Notes under the pieces: model-generated
Database searches by the model: none
What the model was told of the DNA's origin: nothing
Seen by the model: the letters and a program-made list of their open reading frames with translations, nothing else
Program-made: the position numbers and the translations under genes
Shown here: piece after piece, positions 61,099 through 64,000 of the stretch
How the letters are laid out: each line of letters starts with the position of its first letter
How positions within the stretch are numbered: position 1 is the stretch's first letter
Assembly (NCBI RefSeq): GCF_003048775.2
Contig: NZ_CP049272.1
Span: 620,001 to 684,000 of the forward strand
DNA: 64,000 nt
Direction of reading: 5' to 3'
From: Campylobacter concisus
GTDB taxonomy: Bacteria > Campylobacterota > Campylobacteria > Campylobacterales > Campylobacteraceae

Positions 61099-61761
61099 AT
61101 GACCATGAGGGTCAAGACAAATTTTTGGACGCTTATTGTAAGCGTCCTTTTTTTATTATTAGCAAGTGCTATTGGAGATTTTATAAAATCAACAACGATA
61201 GCAAAGGTAGCTAAAATTTATGGAGAAGATGCAAGAAGAAGGGCCTCTGCTCTAAATTCTTTAATGACTTCATTGCAAGATGCAACTGAACAAGAGAAAT
61301 TAATAAAAGTAAATGACTTTTTTAACTCTTTTAGATGGGTTGATGATATGCAGCTTTGGCATAAAAAGGATTATTGGGCTACTAGAATGGAATTTATAGG
61401 AAAAGGTGCTGGTGACTGCGAAGACTACGTTATCGCAAAATATTTTACACTAAAGCAGCTAGGAATTCCAACTCAAAAATTATACTTCACATATGTTAAA
61501 GCCTTAAGATACAATCAAGCTCATATGGTTTTAGCATACTACGATACACCAAAATCTATTCCATTAATTTTAGATAACATAAATGGTAAAATAAAAATCG
61601 CAACTCAAAGAACAGACCTTGTTCCAGTTTATAGCTTTAATGGTGATTCGCTATACTTGGCAAAACAAGAAGGTCTTGGTCAAGCAATACCAGGTGGAAA
61701 TAAAAAACAAAATCCTAAGTGGATGGAACTAATAGATAGGATAGGAAAAGAGGATTTATGA
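61099..61761 (+). CDS. LapG-like periplasmic transglutaminase-type cysteine protease
   Basis: A 220-residue protein of the bacterial transglutaminase-like cysteine protease (BTLCP) family. The N-terminal helix (about 8-26) anchors or exports it. The catalytic triad is C107 (GAGDCEDYV), H142 (NQAHMVLAYY) and D159 (LILDNING), spacing 35 and 17 as I recall for Legionella LapG. Acidic residues beside the cysteine fit the Ca2+ site. LapG cuts the N-terminal retention module of a giant adhesin unless LapD holds it. No good ribosome site precedes the ATG at 61099 or the one at 61105, and an intrinsic terminator lies inside the first codons. Confidence 0.87.
   Translation: MTMRVKTNFWTLIVSVLFLLLASAIGDFIKSTTIAKVAKIYGEDARRRASALNSLMTSLQDATEQEKLIKVNDFFNSFRWVDDMQLWHKKDYWATRMEFIGKGAGDCEDYVIAKYFTLKQLGIPTQKLYFTYVKALRYNQAHMVLAYYDTPKSIPLILDNINGKIKIATQRTDLVPVYSFNGDSLYLAKQEGLGQAIPGGNKKQNPKWMELIDRIGKEDL
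61127..61154 (+). terminator. Intrinsic terminator inside the start of the lapG-like gene
   Basis: GGACGCTTA-TTG-TAAGCGTCC is a perfect 9-bp stem with a 3-nt loop, followed at once by seven T. It lies 43 bp after the stop of the lapE-like gene, the normal place for its terminator. It also forms codons 10-19 of the lapG-like frame, encoding the core of its signal helix (WTLIVSVLFL). Confidence 0.8.
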
Positions 61762-63707
61762 CGCTATTTAAACAAATTATGATCGCCGTGATAACTTTTG
61801 GTATCATGATTTTTATGGCTGTTGGCTACTTAAATTTTAAGAGCCTAAATGGATATATTAATGACCAGCTTGGTGAAAACGCAAGGCATACAGCAAATTC
61901 GCTTGGACTTGCTTTAAAGCCTATTATCGATCCAGATGACATGTCCTTGGCTCAAACAATGATAAATTCTATGTTTGACAGCGGTAGATACAAGCTTATC
62001 AAGCTTGAAGATGTTGATGGCAAGGTTCTTATTGAAAATTCTCAACAAACTGTTGTTAAAGATATTCCTGAGTGGTTTTACAAAATAGCCAAGTTTGAAG
62101 CGCCAATAGCAGATAGCGAGATTATGACTGGCTGGGCAAAATTTGGCACGCTTTATGTTCAAGGCAGCACAGCACTAGCCTACAATGAGCTTTATACTAA
62201 CTCAAAAAATATTTTTAATTTTCTTCTTCTAATGATAATTGTCACTCTCGTGGTGGCATATTTCGCTCTAAAAGCTATTTTTAGACCACTTATGAAGGTT
62301 CAAGATCAGGCTGAGGCCATACTTGATAATAAATTTATTATTCAGAAAAGAATTCCATTTACAGCTGATCTTAAAAAAATGGTTCTAGCTATGAACTCTA
62401 TGGTTAGCAAGGTAAAAGACATTTTTGAGAGAGAGGCAGCCACACTTAGTAAGTATCAAGAACTTTTATATAAAGATACAATGAGTGGTGCTAATAACAG
62501 AAGATTTTTTCAAACTAAATTTAGTGAGTATCTAGCAAGTGAAGAATATTCAAGTGGTGTTGCTTTACTTGTTAGTTTTAAAGATCTAATAAATTTAAAA
62601 AGTACGCTTGGCTTTGAAAAATGGCAAAGCGTTGTAATGAAAATAGCTCAAATTTTACAAGAAAAATCAATTCATAATGATAAAAATACAATTGTTGCAA
62701 GGCTTAACGATAATGATTTCATCGTACTTTCGTATGGTAGAAATTCGTCAAATTTCTTGGCTCTATGTGATGAAATTATGAACGAGTTTAAAAAGCTTTA
62801 TGCAAATTTTGCACTAAATGATAGCGAGTATCCAGTAAATGCTGCGATAGTAGAGTATTCACCAAATACTGATATCAAGACACTTCTTACTTCAGCTGAC
62901 GTTACATTGGCTAGCTCAAGACTTGCTGGAAGCTTTACATATAAGGTATTTAATGAAAATCAAAATACTTTAGTGATTGGTAAAGAGAAGTATAAAGAGC
63001 TTATTTTTGACTCAATAAAAGAGGATGAATTTAAATTCGCAGCTCAAAAAGTGATTGATCTTAATTCAAATTTTGAGCAGTATGAGCTTTATTTGAGGCT
63101 TGTTGATAAAGATGGTGTATGGCGTATGGCCTCATATTTTATGCCGATGGTAAATGAGCTAAATCTAGGCGCGATGCTTGATCTTCACATCTTAAATAGG
63201 GTAGCTAGAATTTTACCGGAGAATATCTTACCAAGTGGCAACTTGGCCATAAATTTGGGAAAAGAGATATTAAACTCAGATGAAAATTTTTCAAAACTTG
63301 AAGCTACACTTAAAAGGATAAGTCAAATTTCAAAATATAAAAACTATATAGAAATTCCAAATAAAGACGATATTAGCATAGAAAGTATAGTTAAGCTTAC
63401 TAAAAAATTAAAAGAACTTGGCTTTGGATTTGGTTTTGACCACTTCGAGCTTAACGCAAAAGGTATCGAGAAACTAAAAGAATTTAACCCTGATTATGTA
63501 AAAATTCAGTCAAATGTCTTGATTGACTTCTTAAGTGATAAGTCAGGAGTAAACACAAAACAATCACTTGATGTTGTTTTAAGCTCAAAAGACATTATTT
63601 TGATAGCAATCGGCGTTGAAGGCGAAGAGCAGAAGAAAAAGCTAATCGATCTTGGCATTAAAAATATGCAAGGAATTTATATAGATGAAATTAAGAACAT
63701 TGGATGA
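61758..63707 (+). CDS. LapD-like inner-membrane c-di-GMP receptor
   Basis: A 649-residue protein: helix (about 5-24), periplasmic LapD/MoxY N-terminal domain (about 25-150, with the conserved TGWAKFGTLYVQGS), second helix (about 152-172), HAMP, then GGDEF-like and EAL-like domains. Both enzymes look dead: the GGDEF site reads LNDNDF (about 316-321) and the EAL motif reads ELYLR (443-447). The DDFG loop is replaced by GFGFDHFE. This is the LapD plan: the EAL domain binds c-di-GMP and the periplasmic domain then traps LapG. It overlaps the lapG-like gene by four bases. Confidence 0.87.
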   Translation: MTLFKQIMIAVITFGIMIFMAVGYLNFKSLNGYINDQLGENARHTANSLGLALKPIIDPDDMSLAQTMINSMFDSGRYKLIKLEDVDGKVLIENSQQTVVKDIPEWFYKIAKFEAPIADSEIMTGWAKFGTLYVQGSTALAYNELYTNSKNIFNFLLLMIIVTLVVAYFALKAIFRPLMKVQDQAEAILDNKFIIQKRIPFTADLKKMVLAMNSMVSKVKDIFEREAATLSKYQELLYKDTMSGANNRRFFQTKFSEYLASEEYSSGVALLVSFKDLINLKSTLGFEKWQSVVMKIAQILQEKSIHNDKNTIVARLNDNDFIVLSYGRNSSNFLALCDEIMNEFKKLYANFALNDSEYPVNAAIVEYSPNTDIKTLLTSADVTLASSRLAGSFTYKVFNENQNTLVIGKEKYKELIFDSIKEDEFKFAAQKVIDLNSNFEQYELYLRLVDKDGVWRMASYFMPMVNELNLGAMLDLHILNRVARILPENILPSGNLAINLGKEILNSDENFSKLEATLKRISQISKYKNYIEIPNKDDISIESIVKLTKKLKELGFGFGFDHFELNAKGIEKLKEFNPDYVKIQSNVLIDFLSDKSGVNTKQSLDVVLSSKDIILIAIGVEGEEQKKKLIDLGIKNMQGIYIDEIKNIG

Positions 63708-63710
63708 TAG

Positions 63711-64000
63711 ATGCATAGTGATAAGATAAAAGATGAGCTGCTTCAATGTTTGGTTATTTTTACCAAGCTTCATAATAATCCATACAGTGCCGATGCTTTA
63801 ACTATTGGCTTGCCAGTAAAAGATGGCGATGAGATTGAGCTTTTTTCACTTAAAAGCTCAAGGTCTTTATTTTCTCGTGCTGCTTCTCGTGCTGGTTTTG
63901 CTTCTACCCTTGTAAGAAAAGATCTTGAACAAATCTCTCCTTTAGTTTTACCTTGCATTTTAATGCTTAGAGGCAAAAAAGCTTGCATCTTGCAATCTTT
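63711..64000 (+). CDS. Type I secretion ABC transporter, N-terminal part (LapB-like, cut by window end)
   Basis: The ATG at 63711 begins 3 nt after the lapD-like stop, and the frame is open to the window end (96 residues). The sequence (LLQCLVIFTKLHNNPYSADALTIGLP..., then GFASTLVRKDLEQISPLVLPCILML) is the degenerate C39-peptidase-like domain at the N-terminus of LapB/LssB-type exporters. The usual catalytic cysteine position is not kept, as expected for RTX-adhesin exporters. The membrane and ATPase domains lie outside the window. Confidence 0.8.
   Translation, partial: MHSDKIKDELLQCLVIFTKLHNNPYSADALTIGLPVKDGDEIELFSLKSSRSLFSRAASRAGFASTLVRKDLEQISPLVLPCILMLRGKKACILQS

Noticed and set aside
61205-61270. 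A later start for the lapG-like gene beyond the terminator
   Set aside because: The next methionine (in LNSLMTSLQ) would remove the export helix, which a periplasmic LapG needs, and no ribosome site is visible.

Overview
The window looks like a chromosomal segment of a Campylobacter of the C. concisus / C. curvus / C. showae type. The DNA is AT-rich and genes are tightly packed, often with ATGA or TGATG overlaps. The respiratory and envelope gene content is typical of Campylobacterota: a napAGHBFLD periplasmic nitrate reductase operon, a single-subunit quinol nitric oxide reductase, TorC/TorA-like proteins, fliW-bamD-lon, hemB-argF-UPF0763-hemN, and Pgp2 peptidoglycan peptidase. The species is inferred from gene content only. 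I see no tRNA, rRNA, CRISPR array or insertion sequence.

Layout. 1-3.4 kb: end of an unrecognised gene, a small secreted Excalibur protein and an Fe3+/Ni-type ABC importer (ATPase, permease, binding protein) on the minus strand. 3.5-6.9 kb: norB, a DUF1523 membrane protein and a decayed gene. 6.9-13.8 kb (minus): ribosome hibernation factor, then three prepilin-like proteins behind a 1405-residue exported protein. This order resembles the distal part of MSHA pilus loci (mshD-O-P with an MshQ-like giant). 13.9-26.8 kb: fliW, bamD, lon, an O6-alkylguanine methyltransferase, acnB, an ankyrin protein, a short-chain dehydrogenase, an NhaC antiporter, trmA and threonine deaminase. 26.9-32.5 kb: a subtilisin-type autotransporter, a DUF4230 protein, a DyP peroxidase and a half-size EamA transporter.

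32.6-36.3 kb: a torC/torA-like pair bracketed by direct repeats, because a 150-bp 3' fragment of a second EamA gene lies downstream. 36.5-40.6 kb: two paralogous double-Cache chemoreceptors, both with the residues and spacing of an amino-acid-binding dCache motif. 41.2-47.8 kb: the complete nap operon. 48.1-49.5 kb (minus): PCuAC chaperone, a small anchored protein and Sco, a copper-delivery set probably serving the cbb3 oxidase. 49.6-59.3 kb: pgp2, alr, two small secreted paralogues, htpX, rsmG, ribA, hemB, argF and hemN.

59.4-64 kb is the most interesting end. It holds a TolC-family outer-membrane protein with an extra N-terminal domain, a LapG-type periplasmic cysteine protease, a LapD-type receptor with degenerate GGDEF and EAL domains, and the start of a type I secretion ATPase. 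Together these look like a c-di-GMP-controlled system for holding or releasing a large surface adhesin; the adhesin itself is not in the window. A near-perfect intrinsic terminator is built into the first codons of the lapG-like gene, so expression of the protease and receptor may be uncoupled from the outer-membrane protein.
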